Below are positions 27,017 to 35,907 of a DNA stretch of 38,499 nucleotides, in pieces. Source of the DNA: Myxococcus sp. (lineage in GTDB: Bacteria > Myxococcota > Myxococcia > Myxococcales > Myxococcaceae); the NCBI GenBank assembly GCA_014879945.1, contig JACSRE010000130.1, forward strand, positions 1-38,499, written 5' to 3'. How positions within the stretch are numbered: position 1 is the stretch's first letter; every line of letters starts with the position of its first letter. The notes below the pieces were generated by a model, which ran no database searches, was not told the origin of the DNA, and saw nothing but the letters and a program-made list of their open reading frames with translations. Both the position numbers and the translations under genes were made by a program.

Positions 27017-28417
27017 TCACGTCGGGATGAGCTGCTGGGCGATGCGCTCGAGGTCCGACAAGGTCTGCACCGTCACCACCTGGGACACGGCGCGCTCGTA
27101 CGTCAGCATCTCGGAGTCGCCGAACCCCCAGTTCTGCTTCGGCTCGGTGCAGATCCACACCACCCGCTTCGCCTTGCGCTTGAGGTCCTCGAGGGCCCAG
27201 GCGTTGGCGGCGTTGTGGTTGTTGCGCCCGTCTCCGATGATCAGCACCGTCGTGCGTCGGGTGACCGACCCCAGGTAGCCCCGGGTGAACTCGGCGAAGG
27301 CGTTGCCGTAGTTCGAGTTCGAGGCCAGGGAGATCACCCCCGACTGGGTGGCGACGTCCATCGCGTCTTCGGGCCTTGCGTCCTTGAGGTACTTCGTCAC
27401 CTCGCCCAGCTCCGACACGAAGATGAAGCTGCGCACGCGCGCGAACAGCGACTGCAGCGTGAAGGTGAAGAGGATCATCATGCGCGAGGTGACACGCACC
27501 GAGTCCGAGACGTCGCAGAGCACCACGACGTCGGGGCGCGCCGGCCGGCGGGTCCGGAACTGGGGCACCATGGGCACGCCGCCCGCCGAGAGGTTCTTTC
27601 GCAGGGTGCGGCGCGGGTTGAGCTGCCCGCGTTTGCGGGAGCGCTGCCGCCGAATGAGCCGCGACTTGAGCTTCTCGGCCAGCGCGCGCACGGCCCGCTG
27701 GGCGATCTCGAGCTCCTGCCGCGACAACAGGTGCAGCGGCTTGTCGGCCACCGAGCCCTGGGCCTTGCGCAGCCGGGCGCCGATCTGCCGCCCCGCCTCG
27801 GCGCGCGCGGCCTCTTCGATCTGCCGCATGGCCGCCGAGAGCTGCCGGGCGACGATCTCGACCCCGCGGGCCGACACCCCGCGCGCCTCGAGCTCGGCGT
27901 TGATGCCCTGCACCTCGCTGCGCATGGTGTCGAAGCCGGCGCCCGACAGGAGCCGGCGACTGTAGAAGCCCGTCTGCAGCGCGTTCTGCACCCGCGCGAA
28001 GTCCAGCTGCAGCGTCGCCTGCCGGAAGAGGCTCGCCAGCTGCCCGCGGTTGCCGTTCATCGCGGCCTGCGTCAGCGGCGACATCTGCCCGGCCAGCTGC
28101 TCCAGCATCCACACGATCATCTTCAGCTCGTCGCCCTCGAGCAGCCCCTCTTCACGAATGCGATCGGCCAGCGACTGATCGAGGTCCTGCAGCATCTTCA
28201 CCGCGCCGGTGAAGAAGAGCGTGAAGGCGCGGTTGAAGGTCTCGACGTCGCCCACCCGCTTGCACAGCGAGGCCTCGAGCGCCGACCGGAACAGCTCGGG
28301 GTCTTCCAGGCCGAGCTCGGCGATGGCTTCGACGGCGTCGCGCGTCTCCGAGACGGCGACGCGCATGCCGTTCTGGCGGAGCACCTCGACGAACTCGACG
28401 ACGCGGCCCTCCATCAT
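27017..28417 (-). CDS. CoxE-like VWA-domain protein
   Basis: 466 aa. The N-terminal 300 residues are helical and charged (for example LEARGVSARGVEIVARQLSAAMRQIEEAARAEAGR). The C-terminal 165 residues are a von Willebrand A domain of the CoxE type: VVVLCDVSDSVR with the MIDAS DxSxS motif, then TFTLQSLFARVRSFIFVSELGEVT and TTVLIIGDGRNNHN. Such proteins usually work with a MoxR-family AAA+ ATPase to mature metalloenzymes or remodel complexes. No MoxR gene is adjacent in this window. The gap to the PilZ-Hsp70 GTG is 39 bases, so co-transcription is likely. No signal peptide; cytoplasmic. Confidence 0.85.
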   Translation of the reverse strand: MMEGRVVEFVEVLRQNGMRVAVSETRDAVEAIAELGLEDPELFRSALEASLCKRVGDVETFNRAFTLFFTGAVKMLQDLDQSLADRIREEGLLEGDELKMIVWMLEQLAGQMSPLTQAAMNGNRGQLASLFRQATLQLDFARVQNALQTGFYSRRLLSGAGFDTMRSEVQGINAELEARGVSARGVEIVARQLSAAMRQIEEAARAEAGRQIGARLRKAQGSVADKPLHLLSRQELEIAQRAVRALAEKLKSRLIRRQRSRKRGQLNPRRTLRKNLSAGGVPMVPQFRTRRPARPDVVVLCDVSDSVRVTSRMMILFTFTLQSLFARVRSFIFVSELGEVTKYLKDARPEDAMDVATQSGVISLASNSNYGNAFAEFTRGYLGSVTRRTTVLIIGDGRNNHNAANAWALEDLKRKAKRVVWICTEPKQNWGFGDSEMLTYERAVSQVVTVQTLSDLERIAQQLIPT

Positions 28418-28433
28418 CGGCGCCCTCCCTGCC

Positions 28434-29702
28434 TCAGGAACCGCGAGAGAAGGCCATCACGACCTCGATGTGCCGGGTCTGCGGAAAGAGATCGAAGAGC
28501 CGAACGGTGGTGGGCGTGAAGCCGTTGGCCACCAACTCGGCGGCGTCGCGCGCCAGCGCCGCGGGGTCGCACGCCACGTAGACGACCCTCGACACCAGCA
28601 GGCGCGAGGCCCACGCGCCGACGCCCGGCGCGCCCGTGCGTGGGGGGTCGAGCAGGAGCCGCTGAAACCGCTTCGACTCCTTCACCAGGCCGTTGGCGAA
28701 CTTCTCGCAGTCGCCCTGCACGAAGCGGATGTTGGTGAAGCCGAGCTTCCGCGCGCCCTGCTGCGCCAGGCCGAGCGAGACGGTCGAAGACTCCACCGCC
28801 AGCACCGACGCAGCGCTCGCGGCGAGCGGGAAGGTGAAGTTGCCGTTGCCCGAGTAGAGCTCGAGCACCGCGTCGTCGGGGCCCGCCTGGAGCTGCGCCA
28901 CGGCGTGCTCCACCAGCGGCCGGTTCACGTCGGCGTTGGCCTGCGCGAAGGCGTCGGGGCGGTAGAGCACCCCGTCTTCCTCCAGCACCGCGGCGCCGTG
29001 GAGCTCGGGCGAGCCCTTCCCTGCCCCGGGCACCAGCACCACGCCGGCGACCACCTCGTCGCGGATCAACGCCTGGGCCGCCTCGCGGTGCTTCGGGCGG
29101 AGCGCGCCCTTGGCGAGCACCGCGAACGAGATCTGCCCGCCCACCTCGAGCAGGTGCACCTCGTCGACGTCCTTGAGGGCGGTGCCGAGGGCGTCGGCCA
29201 GCTCGCCGGGCAGAGACTCGAGCGGCGGGGTCAGCGCGGGGCAGAGATCGACCTCGACGTGGGTGTGGCTGCGCTTGCCGAAGAAGCCCAGGCGGCCCTT
29301 CACCGGGTGCAGCACCGCGCGCCGCCGCGAGTTGTACGGCATGGGCGAGAAGACGAAGGGCAACAGCTCGTAGGCGTCGGGGGCGACGCCGCCGAGGTGC
29401 TCGAGCGCCGAGATCACGATCTGCTGCTTGTGCTCGTGCTGCACGTCCTCCGTCAGGTGCATCCAGTCGCAGCCGCCGCAGCGATCGGCGAGGGGGCAGA
29501 TGGGCGAGCGCCGCCCCGGCCCCGGGTTCAACACCTCGAGCACCTCGCCCCGCATGGCCTTGCCCTGCTCGAAGACCTCGGCGAGCACGCGATCGCCCGG
29601 CACCGTGCCTGGAACGAAGACGGCGCGGCCCGCGACCTCGGCCACGCCGTCACCCGACTTCGACAACCGCTCGATGGAGAGCTCGAGGCGCCGCAACGTC
29701 AC
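28434..29702 (-). CDS. RlmD/TrmA-family rRNA or tRNA uracil-5-methyltransferase
   Basis: 422 aa. It has an N-terminal TRAM-like RNA-binding part (about 1-55). A [4Fe-4S] cluster is set by C69, C75 and C78 in CPLADRCGGC with C154 in DLCPAL, matching RumA/RlmD spacing. The S-adenosylmethionine-binding Rossmann fold begins at ELYSGNGNFT (281-290), with LDPPRTGAPG (351-360). The catalytic nucleophile is C378 (VYVACDP) and the base E413 (RHIEVV). The enzyme methylates C5 of a uridine; the 23S positions (U747 or U1939) or a tRNA cannot be told apart from sequence alone. Its GTG overlaps the stop of the PilZ gene by four bases. Confidence 0.9.
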   Translation of the reverse strand: MTLRRLELSIERLSKSGDGVAEVAGRAVFVPGTVPGDRVLAEVFEQGKAMRGEVLEVLNPGPGRRSPICPLADRCGGCDWMHLTEDVQHEHKQQIVISALEHLGGVAPDAYELLPFVFSPMPYNSRRRAVLHPVKGRLGFFGKRSHTHVEVDLCPALTPPLESLPGELADALGTALKDVDEVHLLEVGGQISFAVLAKGALRPKHREAAQALIRDEVVAGVVLVPGAGKGSPELHGAAVLEEDGVLYRPDAFAQANADVNRPLVEHAVAQLQAGPDDAVLELYSGNGNFTFPLAASAASVLAVESSTVSLGLAQQGARKLGFTNIRFVQGDCEKFANGLVKESKRFQRLLLDPPRTGAPGVGAWASRLLVSRVVYVACDPAALARDAAELVANGFTPTTVRLFDLFPQTRHIEVVMAFSRGS

Positions 29703-30091
29703 TTCTTCGCGGGCACGTCTTCGGGCAGTTCGGCGCGGAGCCGATCGACGAAGCGCTCGAGGCGCGCGCGCTTCTCGTCGTCGACGTCCATGAACTCGAT
29801 GCCCATGCCCGAGGTCTGCTCGCCCTGGGGATCGTGCGGCTGCGCGCGAATGACGCGGCCCGTGAGATCGAAGGGGAACGCCGCGTCGGGCAGCGAGATG
29901 ATCAGCCTCACCACGCTCCCCGCGGGCAACGGGTTGCGGGTGTTGATGAAGATGCCGCCCCGGCTGATGTTGACGGCCCAGTCGGTGATGAAGCCGTCCA
30001 CCGTTCGATAGGCGACCAGCAGCTCGTGCTGAAGGCGCTCGGCCTTGCGGGTGGACTTGTCAGCAGCCGGTTTGGAGGCCTTGTCGGGCAT
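29699..30091 (-). CDS. single-domain PilZ protein
   Basis: 130 aa. A PilZ domain of the myxobacterial style covers about 15-118. It keeps RxxxR in RKAER (R15-R19) and NxSxxG in NISRGG, followed by IFINTRNPLPAGSVVRLIISLPDAAFPF and GMGIEF. Both elements are needed to bind cyclic di-GMP, so binding is plausible. The N-terminus is a short Lys/Ala-rich tail and the C-terminus a charged helix. It is coupled by overlap to the RlmD-type gene and lies two genes upstream of the VWA-PilZ-Hsp70 pair, so two PilZ genes share one run. Confidence 0.85.
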   Translation of the reverse strand: MPDKASKPAADKSTRKAERLQHELLVAYRTVDGFITDWAVNISRGGIFINTRNPLPAGSVVRLIISLPDAAFPFDLTGRVIRAQPHDPQGEQTSGMGIEFMDVDDEKRARLERFVDRLRAELPEDVPAKK

Positions 30092-30104
30092 GGTGTGGGG
30101 GACC

Positions 30105-30539
30105 TTACACGAGCAGCGCGTCGAGGTGATTGGCGGCGTGCATGACGTGCACGGCTTCGTAGGCGGCCTTCGAGACCGGCCCGTAGGCGAAGTGGGGGGC
30201 CAGCGCGCCCTGGTGGGCCTTGAAGCGGGCGATGGCGGCCTCGAGCTTCGCGACGCCCTCGGCCGCCGAGAGCGCCGTTGCCGGCGGGGGCACGCCTGGC
30301 ACGGGGGCGTTGGTGTCGTGCCGCATGAAGCCCTGCTTGAGGAACTTCTTGAGCACCATTGGCCCGATGAGCGCGCGCACCGGCCAGGCCGCGGGCTTCG
30401 GGTAGCCGTCGAGGGAGCACTCGATCGACTGCGCGCAGTGCGCCATGGCCGCGCCGAAGCCAGCGGGCGCCTCGTTCGCCACCTCGCGCACCTCGAGCAG
30501 CAGGGCGTCGAAGGTCGACAGCTGCCGGGGCGCGCCCAA
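30105..30539 (-). CDS. DUF1569/DinB-like protein
   Basis: 144 aa from a TTG at 30539, three bases after the CoA-transferase subunit B stop; no ATG is better placed. It resembles the DUF1569 branch of the DinB superfamily: an N-terminal helix with H34 (MAHCAQSIE), a middle helical region with a Pro-rich loop (MRHDTNAPVPGVPPP), and a C-terminal HVMHAANHL helix with H134 and H138. H34, H134 and H138 form the usual metal-binding triad of this four-helix fold. Function is unknown; several DinB members are thiol transferases. The start is uncertain by a few residues. Confidence 0.72.
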   Translation of the reverse strand: MGAPRQLSTFDALLLEVREVANEAPAGFGAAMAHCAQSIECSLDGYPKPAAWPVRALIGPMVLKKFLKQGFMRHDTNAPVPGVPPPATALSAAEGVAKLEAAIARFKAHQGALAPHFAYGPVSKAAYEAVHVMHAANHLDALLV

Positions 30540-30542
30540 TCG

Positions 30543-31199
30543 TCAGAGCTCCATCGTCTTGCAGTCCTTCGAGACCTTGAGCGTCGGGCCGGTCAGCTTC
30601 TGCACCGACTCCACCGTCTCGCCGGGCGCCAGCTCCTTGAGCACGAGGCCCTCGGGCGTCACGTCGATCCACGCGAGATCGGTGCAGATGGCGTTGACGC
30701 AGCGCTTGCTGGTCAGCGGCAGCGCGCACTCCTTGAGGATCTTGTGGGCGCCCTCTTTGGTGGCGTGCTCCATCGCGACGATCACGCGCTTGGCGCCGAC
30801 CGCGAGATCCATGGCCCCGCCCATGCCCTTGACCATCTTGCCGGGGATCATCCAGTTCGCGAGATCGCCGAACTCCGAGACCTCCATGGCCCCGAGCACC
30901 GCCAGGTCGATGTGCCCGCCGCGGATCATCGCGAAGCTGGCGGCCGAGTCGAAGTAGGCCGCGCCCTTCACCGCCGTGACGGTCTCTTTGCCCGCGTTGA
31001 TGAGATCGGGGTCTTCGTCGCCCGCGAGCGGGTACGGGCCGGTGCCGAGCATGCCGTTCTCGCTCTGGAGCACGACCTCGACGCCAGCGGGGATGTAGTT
31101 GGGGATCAGCGTCGGCAGACCGATGCCGAGGTTGACGTAGAAGCCGTCACGGAGTTCGCGCGCGACACGGCTGGCGATCTGTTCACGAGTCAGAGGCAT
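30543..31199 (-). CDS. scoB: succinyl-CoA:3-ketoacid CoA-transferase subunit B
   Basis: 218 aa from ATG 31199. Type I CoA-transferase beta subunit; the catalytic glutamate is E47 in SENGMLG, which forms the enzyme-CoA thioester. Other blocks are [14 protein letters not shown] near the start and [20 protein letters not shown] in the middle. With subunit A it moves CoA from succinyl-CoA to acetoacetate, giving acetoacetyl-CoA for the thiolase encoded 1.3 kb upstream. It is 11 bases from the end of subunit A, and the DUF1569 gene starts three bases after its stop. Confidence 0.94.
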   Translation of the reverse strand: MPLTREQIASRVARELRDGFYVNLGIGLPTLIPNYIPAGVEVVLQSENGMLGTGPYPLAGDEDPDLINAGKETVTAVKGAAYFDSAASFAMIRGGHIDLAVLGAMEVSEFGDLANWMIPGKMVKGMGGAMDLAVGAKRVIVAMEHATKEGAHKILKECALPLTSKRCVNAICTDLAWIDVTPEGLVLKELAPGETVESVQKLTGPTLKVSKDCKTMEL

Positions 31200-31210
31200 T
31201 GGTGGCTCTT

Positions 31211-31909
31211 TCAGGCGCGGGAGCGAACGGTGCGCCGCTCGATCCACTTGTTGAGGCCCTGCGACAGCACGACGCGGTTGACGTAGATCGACGGCACGTG
31301 CACCTGATCGGGCTCGATGTCTCCGACGGGCACGATGTGCTCGGCCTCGACGATGGTGACCTTCGCGGCCATGCACATCAGCGGCGAGAAGTTGCGGGCC
31401 GTCTTGCGGAAGACCAGGTTGCCCCAGGCGTCGGCCTTCCACGCGCGCACGATGGCGAAGTCGGCCTTCAGCGGCTTCTCGAGCACGTACTCGTGGCCGT
31501 CGATGACGCGCACCTCTTTGCCCTTCGCGACCTCGGTGCCGACGCCGGTGCGCACGAAGAAGCCGCCGATGCCGGCGCCGCCGGCCCGAATGCGCTCGGC
31601 CAGGGTGCCCTGCGGGTTGAGCTCGACCTCGAGCTCTCCCGAGAGGAACTGCCGCTCGAACTCCTTGTTCTCGCCCACGTAGGACGAGACCATCTTCTTG
31701 ACCTGCTTGTTCTTGAGGAGCACGCCGAGCCCGAGATCGGTGGTGCCGCAGTTGTTGGCGATGATCGTCAGCCCCTTCACGCCCTTCTTGTTGATGGCGG
31801 TGATGAGGTTCTCGGGGTTGCCACAGAGGCCGAAGCCTCCGGACATGAGGGTGACGTTGTCGGGGATGTCTTTGACGGCCTCGTCGGCCGAGGCGACGAC
31901 CTTGTTCAT
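31211..31909 (-). CDS. scoA: succinyl-CoA:3-ketoacid CoA-transferase subunit A
   Basis: 232 aa. Type I CoA-transferase alpha subunit: [14 protein letters not shown] near residue 23 (CoA-binding glycine region) and [11 protein letters not shown]. The central part includes [21 protein letters not shown], typical of the SCOT alpha subunit, and [15 protein letters not shown]. It works with subunit B in acetoacetate activation. Gene order A then B matches other bacteria. It is preceded, 56 bases upstream, by the stop of a lipoprotein gene that is probably a separate unit. Confidence 0.94.
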   Translation of the reverse strand: MNKVVASADEAVKDIPDNVTLMSGGFGLCGNPENLITAINKKGVKGLTIIANNCGTTDLGLGVLLKNKQVKKMVSSYVGENKEFERQFLSGELEVELNPQGTLAERIRAGGAGIGGFFVRTGVGTEVAKGKEVRVIDGHEYVLEKPLKADFAIVRAWKADAWGNLVFRKTARNFSPLMCMAAKVTIVEAEHIVPVGDIEPDQVHVPSIYVNRVVLSQGLNKWIERRTVRSRA

Positions 31910-31965
31910 GGTGCGCGTTCTTCCGCAGGCGCCGGGCGATCACAACAGCGGAAAGCGTCGGCCTG

Positions 31966-32382
31966 TCAGATCGCGTGGTGCTCGACGGTGCCCGTCAGAC
32001 CGGAGGGTGCCCCACGCAGCGGCGCCAGCTCGAGGGTGAAGCTCTGGGTGTTGCGGTTGAGCGCCACGTCGGCCTCGACCGCGGCGGGCGCGCCAGGCGT
32101 CAGCGTCGACGTCCACACCACGCCCTCGCCGCCCCTCAGGCTGGCCTGCACCTCGCCGGCCGCCAGCGTCAGCGAGAGCTTCACGTGCACCTTGAAGTTG
32201 CGCGACTCGGTGCGCAGCGCGGCCAGCGCGGGCTTGTCAGCGAACCGCTCGACCGCCACCGTGCAGGACCGGGCGTCGTTGGCCGCGAAGAAGACGGTCT
32301 CGCAGCGGGTGACGAGGGCGTCGGGCGGAGGCTTGCAGCCCGTCACCAGCGCCAGCACGAGACCCACAAAGAGCGCACGCAT
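31966..32382 (-). CDS. small lipoprotein of unknown function
   Basis: 138 aa from ATG 32382, chosen because it gives a lipobox ([16 protein letters not shown], Cys16). The upstream open frame has none. The mature part is beta-rich with alternating hydrophobic residues ([44 protein letters not shown]), resembling a small Ig-like or FxLD-like domain. Two further cysteines (RCETVFF and RSCTVAV) could form a disulfide. No family was recognised, and no link to the flanking ketoacid genes can be shown. Confidence 0.6.
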   Translation of the reverse strand: MRALFVGLVLALVTGCKPPPDALVTRCETVFFAANDARSCTVAVERFADKPALAALRTESRNFKVHVKLSLTLAAGEVQASLRGGEGVVWTSTLTPGAPAAVEADVALNRNTQSFTLELAPLRGAPSGLTGTVEHHAI

Positions 32383-32435
32383 GAGCCGTGTCTGCCCGAG
32401 CAGCGCCGAGGTGTCGAGGCGCCACACACGACGAA

Positions 32436-32465
32436 GCCGCCTCTCCCGCGGCGGGGAAAGGCGGC
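32436..32465 (-). terminator. candidate terminator hairpin after the thiolase gene
   Basis: Arms 32436-32447 and 32453-32465 pair with one mismatch and a short loop, just after the thiolase stop on the minus strand. No run of T follows (the next bases are TTCGTCG), so it is a weak or Rho-dependent terminator, or a transcript-stabilising stem. Confidence 0.4.
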
Positions 32466-32484
32466 CTCGAGACGACGTTCGACC

Positions 32485-33663
32485 TCAGCGCTCGACCATC
32501 AGCGCGATGCCTTCACCGCCGCCGATGCAGAGCGAGGCCACGCCGCGCTTGAAGTTGTGGTCCTTCATGGTGTGCAGCAGCGTCACCAGCACGCGCGCAC
32601 CCGAGGCCCCGATGGGGTGGCCGAGCGCCACCGCGCCGCCGCGGATGTTGACCTTCGAGGGGTCGAGCTTGAGCAGCTGGTTGTTGGCCAGCGACACCAC
32701 CGCGAAGGCCTCGTTGATCTCCCAGGTGTCGACGTCGCTCGTCGTCTTGCCGGTGCGCTGGAGCAGCTTGTTGATGGCGTCGGCCGGGGCGATGGTGAAC
32801 TCCACCGGCTTGCGGGCCGCGGCCGCGTGGCCGGTGATGCGGGCCAGCACGGGCAGGTTCAGCGCCTTCGCCTTCTCGGCGCTCATCAGCACCAGCGCCG
32901 CCGCGCCGTCGTTGAGCGACGAAGCGTTCGCCGCGGTGACCGTGCCGTCCTTCTTGAACACCGGCTTGAGCGTGGGAATCTTCTCGGGCTTCGCGCCCTT
33001 CGGGCCCTCGTCCTCGAGGAACATGATCGGGTCGCCCTTCTTCTGAGGCACCGGCACCCCGACGATCTCGGCCTTGAACAGCCCTTCTTTCTGCGAGCGG
33101 ACGGCGCGGTTGGTCGACTCGACCGCGAACTCGTCTTGCGCCGAGCGCGAGATCTTCATCGAGTCGGCGCAGGCCTCGGCGCACACGCCCATGTGCACGT
33201 TGTCGTACGCGTCGGTGAGGCCGTCAGACACCATCGAGTCCTTGAACTCGACCGTGCCCATGCGGGCGCCGCCGCGCAGGTGCTGCGAGAGGTACGGGGC
33301 GTTGGTCATCGACTCCATGCCACCGGCCACCACCACGTCGGCCTCGCCCAGCGCGATCGTCTGGTACGCGTTGACGACCGCCTGCAGGCCCGAGCCGCAC
33401 ACCTTGTTGATCGTCACCGCGGGGGTGCCATCGGGCAGCCCGGCCAGCCGACCCGCCTGGCGGGCAGGCGCCTGCCCGACGCCGGCCTGGAGCACGTTGC
33501 CCATAAAGATCTGCTCGACGAGCTCCGGCTTCACGCCAGCGCGCTCGAGGGCCGCCTTGATGGCCACCGCGCCGAGCTCCGGCGCCTTCATCGTCGACAG
33601 CGCTCCCTGAAACGCCGCCACTGCCGTCCGCGCCGCGCCCACAATCACCACGTCTCGAGCCAT
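32485..33663 (-). CDS. acetyl-CoA C-acetyltransferase (thiolase)
   Basis: 392 aa, full length for the family. The nucleophilic cysteine is C89 in NKVCGSG. The second active-site pair is H349 in GHPIGASG and C379 in CIGGGEG. The sequence VALGHPIGASGARVLVTLLH is a hallmark of thiolases. It splits acetoacetyl-CoA into two acetyl-CoA, or makes it in reverse. Together with scoAB nearby it can use acetoacetate. Strong match to acetyl-CoA acetyltransferases; a broader beta-ketothiolase is possible. GGAG lies nine bases before ATG 33663. Confidence 0.94.
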   Translation of the reverse strand: MARDVVIVGAARTAVAAFQGALSTMKAPELGAVAIKAALERAGVKPELVEQIFMGNVLQAGVGQAPARQAGRLAGLPDGTPAVTINKVCGSGLQAVVNAYQTIALGEADVVVAGGMESMTNAPYLSQHLRGGARMGTVEFKDSMVSDGLTDAYDNVHMGVCAEACADSMKISRSAQDEFAVESTNRAVRSQKEGLFKAEIVGVPVPQKKGDPIMFLEDEGPKGAKPEKIPTLKPVFKKDGTVTAANASSLNDGAAALVLMSAEKAKALNLPVLARITGHAAAARKPVEFTIAPADAINKLLQRTGKTTSDVDTWEINEAFAVVSLANNQLLKLDPSKVNIRGGAVALGHPIGASGARVLVTLLHTMKDHNFKRGVASLCIGGGEGIALMVER

Positions 33664-33698
33664 GTTCGTCTCCGCGAAAGAAGAAGTCAGACCTGGGC

Positions 33699-33734
33699 TG
33701 TATGTCGCCGGGCCCCTCGGGGGTCAAGCCCCCG
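33699..33734 (-). promoter_or_regulatory. candidate thiolase promoter with inverted repeat at the -35
   Basis: On the minus strand, TTGACC (33722-33727) is separated by 17 bases from CATACA (33699-33704). The -35 sits in the loop of CGGGGG-TCAAG-CCCCCG (33718-33734), a perfect 6-5-6 inverted repeat on the plus strand. This could be an operator or a chance GC palindrome. The -10 is weak. Confidence 0.35.
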
Positions 33735-33830
33735 AAGCGACCTTCACTTCGCACACGCACAACGAGCAAGCCACGGTTTCTACGGGGGTTCAGCCAACCT
33801 CAAACGCACCCGCAACAACCCCTCGAAAAC

Positions 33831-35903
33831 TCAAGGCGCGGCGGCGAGGGGGCCTGTCGGAACGGCCTGGTACCGGGGCACGGGGTTTCTGCGCTCGGCG
33901 CAGCCCACGACGCGCTTGCTGCACTTGCCCTTCGCCGAGGAGCCCTCGTCGGGCACGCGCCACTCGAGCGCGACGGCCAGCGATCGCTCCCGCACCTCGG
34001 GGGGCGCCCCCAGCTGCGCCAACGAGAGGGCCTGCACGCGCAGACAGTCGGCGTCTCGGGGGACGAGGCGAATGCCCGCCTGGGCGGCCTCGAGGGCCTC
34101 GGCGTAGCGGCCCACGCTCGCCTCGGCCATCGCGAGCGCCTGCCAGAGCGTGACGTCCTGGGGGGCCAGCTGCGTCGCGCGGCGGTAGGCCTCGGCGGCC
34201 AGGGCCCAGCGCCACACCTGGGCGAAGGTGTCTCCGCGCGCGCGCCAGACCGAGGGGTGATCGCCGAGCACCCGCTGCGCAGCGCTCAGGAGCTTCAGGG
34301 CCTCGTCTGTCTGGCCCCGCTTGCCAGCGATCGAGGCCCGGCCCCACAGCGCCCTCCCCTTCGCCTCAGCGGTGGTGGCGGCCGCCGCGGCGAACCCGAA
34401 CGCCTGCTCGGCCTCTCCGAGGTACTCCTGCAACGCGACGCTCAACGCCAGCCCGCGACGCCACGCGGTGTCGAACGACGCGCGCCCGGCGCCGGTGAGC
34501 GCGACCTGCGTTTCGCCGATGGTGGTGGCGGGGGCGTCTGCGCAGGCGTCGAGGCGGTGGCCGAGCAGCGCCCGGGTGGCGGCGGAGAACGCCTCGCCCC
34601 GCGGCGTGCTGGCCTCGGCGCAGGCGCGGGCATGGAGCTCGGGCAAGCGGGTCCGGTGGGTGATCCGCGCGCGCACCGCGAGGGGAAGGTCGCGCGGCCC
34701 CAGCCCGGCGGGCACCTCGAAGCCCACCCGCACCGCGCGCGCATCGCGGGCCGGCACCGTGTGGTTCCAGACGGCGCTGACGAAGTGGTGCGTCTGGCGC
34801 TCGTGCAGGGGCTCGCCTTCGAGCGACACCACCTCGGCGCGCAGCTCGTGCTCGTCTGACGCCGCGAGCCGTCGCCCCTCCTTCGTGAGCAGCTCGACCT
34901 CGAGGCGCGTGCCCTGGTTGTCGAGCACGCTGCCCGGGAAGCGGTGCCCGACGCGCTCGTTGAAGACGACCACGTCGACCTCGAAGGCCTCACCGGCCTT
35001 CGGCGAGGCGAGCGAGGCCGCAGGGAGCCAGGGGCCGCCGCCGACCCGCGCCGAGGCCACCTCGACGGTGACGGAGCCCTCGAGGAACTCGCGCACCCGG
35101 CGCAGCGTCTCGGCGTCGCCGCGCATGGCGGCCAGCGCGGTGTGCGAGCCCAGGAAGCGGTGCGAGGTGATCTGGCCCTTCTTCGCGGCCACGTCCCCCA
35201 GCACCGCGGGCGCCTTCGTCATGTGGCACCCGCGACAGTCCTGCGGCTTCACGGCGTCGGGGCGCTCACCTCGCGAGCCGTTCCACGCCGACTTCTGCCA
35301 GGCGCCGAAGTCATCCATGCCGAAGAAGGCGGCCTGGTTTCCGGTCGCGGCGCTGAGGAACGCGCGGTGGCAGCTGCCGCACAGCTCAGCGGTGCGCAGG
35401 GCCGGGCTGGCGACGCGGCGCTTGTGGTTGTCCACGGTGGCGTCTTCGAGCTCCTCGGGCAGCGCCTGATCGGAGCGCAAGGTGAGGCTGCCGTTCCCGT
35501 CGACGGTGGCGTGGGTCGCGCTGTGACAGGTGGTGCAGCTGACGCCGGCGTGGGCGCGCGGGTCGTCGGGCGCGATCGGCTGGTCCATCGCGCCGGCGGT
35601 GAGCAACGCCAGATCGTGACACCCGGCGCACATGCGGCTGGCCGCGAAGCCCACCTCGCTGCGCAGGCGCTCGACCGAGACGCGGTACAGCGGGTTGCTG
35701 AACGAGGCGAGCGAGTGCGCGCTCGTTCTCCACTGCGCCGCGATGTCGGTGTGGCAGCTGCCACACACCTTCGCGTCATCGAGGTTGGCTGACGGGGCGT
35801 GCCCCTGCCGATCCTGCACCAGCTGACCCGGCGCCCAGATCGACCGATCGGCCGGGAGCACCGGCTCGGCGGCGACGAACATGGCGACGAGGAGGCTCAG
35901 CAT
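33831..35903 (-). CDS. pentaheme cytochrome c with C-terminal TPR-like region
   Basis: 690 aa. A short signal sequence (MLSLLVAMFVAAEP) suggests export. Five CXXCH heme sites lie at C47-H51 (CGSCH), C92-H96 (CAGCH), C123-H127 (CTTCH), C175-H179 (CGSCH) and C223-H227 (CRGCH). Spacing and the intervening His residues resemble cytochrome c554-type domains that bind hemes in close packing. Residues about 300-430 are beta-rich. The final 200 residues are Ala/Leu-rich helices with TPR character (ALKLLSAAQRVLGDHPSVWRARGDTFAQVWRWALAAEAYRRAT). A periplasmic electron-transfer or nitrogen-oxide role is possible, but the substrate is unknown. It lies just downstream of the DUF2330 genes. Confidence 0.85.
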   Translation of the reverse strand: MLSLLVAMFVAAEPVLPADRSIWAPGQLVQDRQGHAPSANLDDAKVCGSCHTDIAAQWRTSAHSLASFSNPLYRVSVERLRSEVGFAASRMCAGCHDLALLTAGAMDQPIAPDDPRAHAGVSCTTCHSATHATVDGNGSLTLRSDQALPEELEDATVDNHKRRVASPALRTAELCGSCHRAFLSAATGNQAAFFGMDDFGAWQKSAWNGSRGERPDAVKPQDCRGCHMTKAPAVLGDVAAKKGQITSHRFLGSHTALAAMRGDAETLRRVREFLEGSVTVEVASARVGGGPWLPAASLASPKAGEAFEVDVVVFNERVGHRFPGSVLDNQGTRLEVELLTKEGRRLAASDEHELRAEVVSLEGEPLHERQTHHFVSAVWNHTVPARDARAVRVGFEVPAGLGPRDLPLAVRARITHRTRLPELHARACAEASTPRGEAFSAATRALLGHRLDACADAPATTIGETQVALTGAGRASFDTAWRRGLALSVALQEYLGEAEQAFGFAAAAATTAEAKGRALWGRASIAGKRGQTDEALKLLSAAQRVLGDHPSVWRARGDTFAQVWRWALAAEAYRRATQLAPQDVTLWQALAMAEASVGRYAEALEAAQAGIRLVPRDADCLRVQALSLAQLGAPPEVRERSLAVALEWRVPDEGSSAKGKCSKRVVGCAERRNPVPRYQAVPTGPLAAAP

Positions 35904-35907
35904 GGCG

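Noticed and set aside
30543-33663. CoA-transferase and thiolase as part of a secondary-metabolite cluster
   Set aside because: The enzymes are a standard acetoacetate pathway and no polyketide or peptide synthase, tailoring or transport gene is near.
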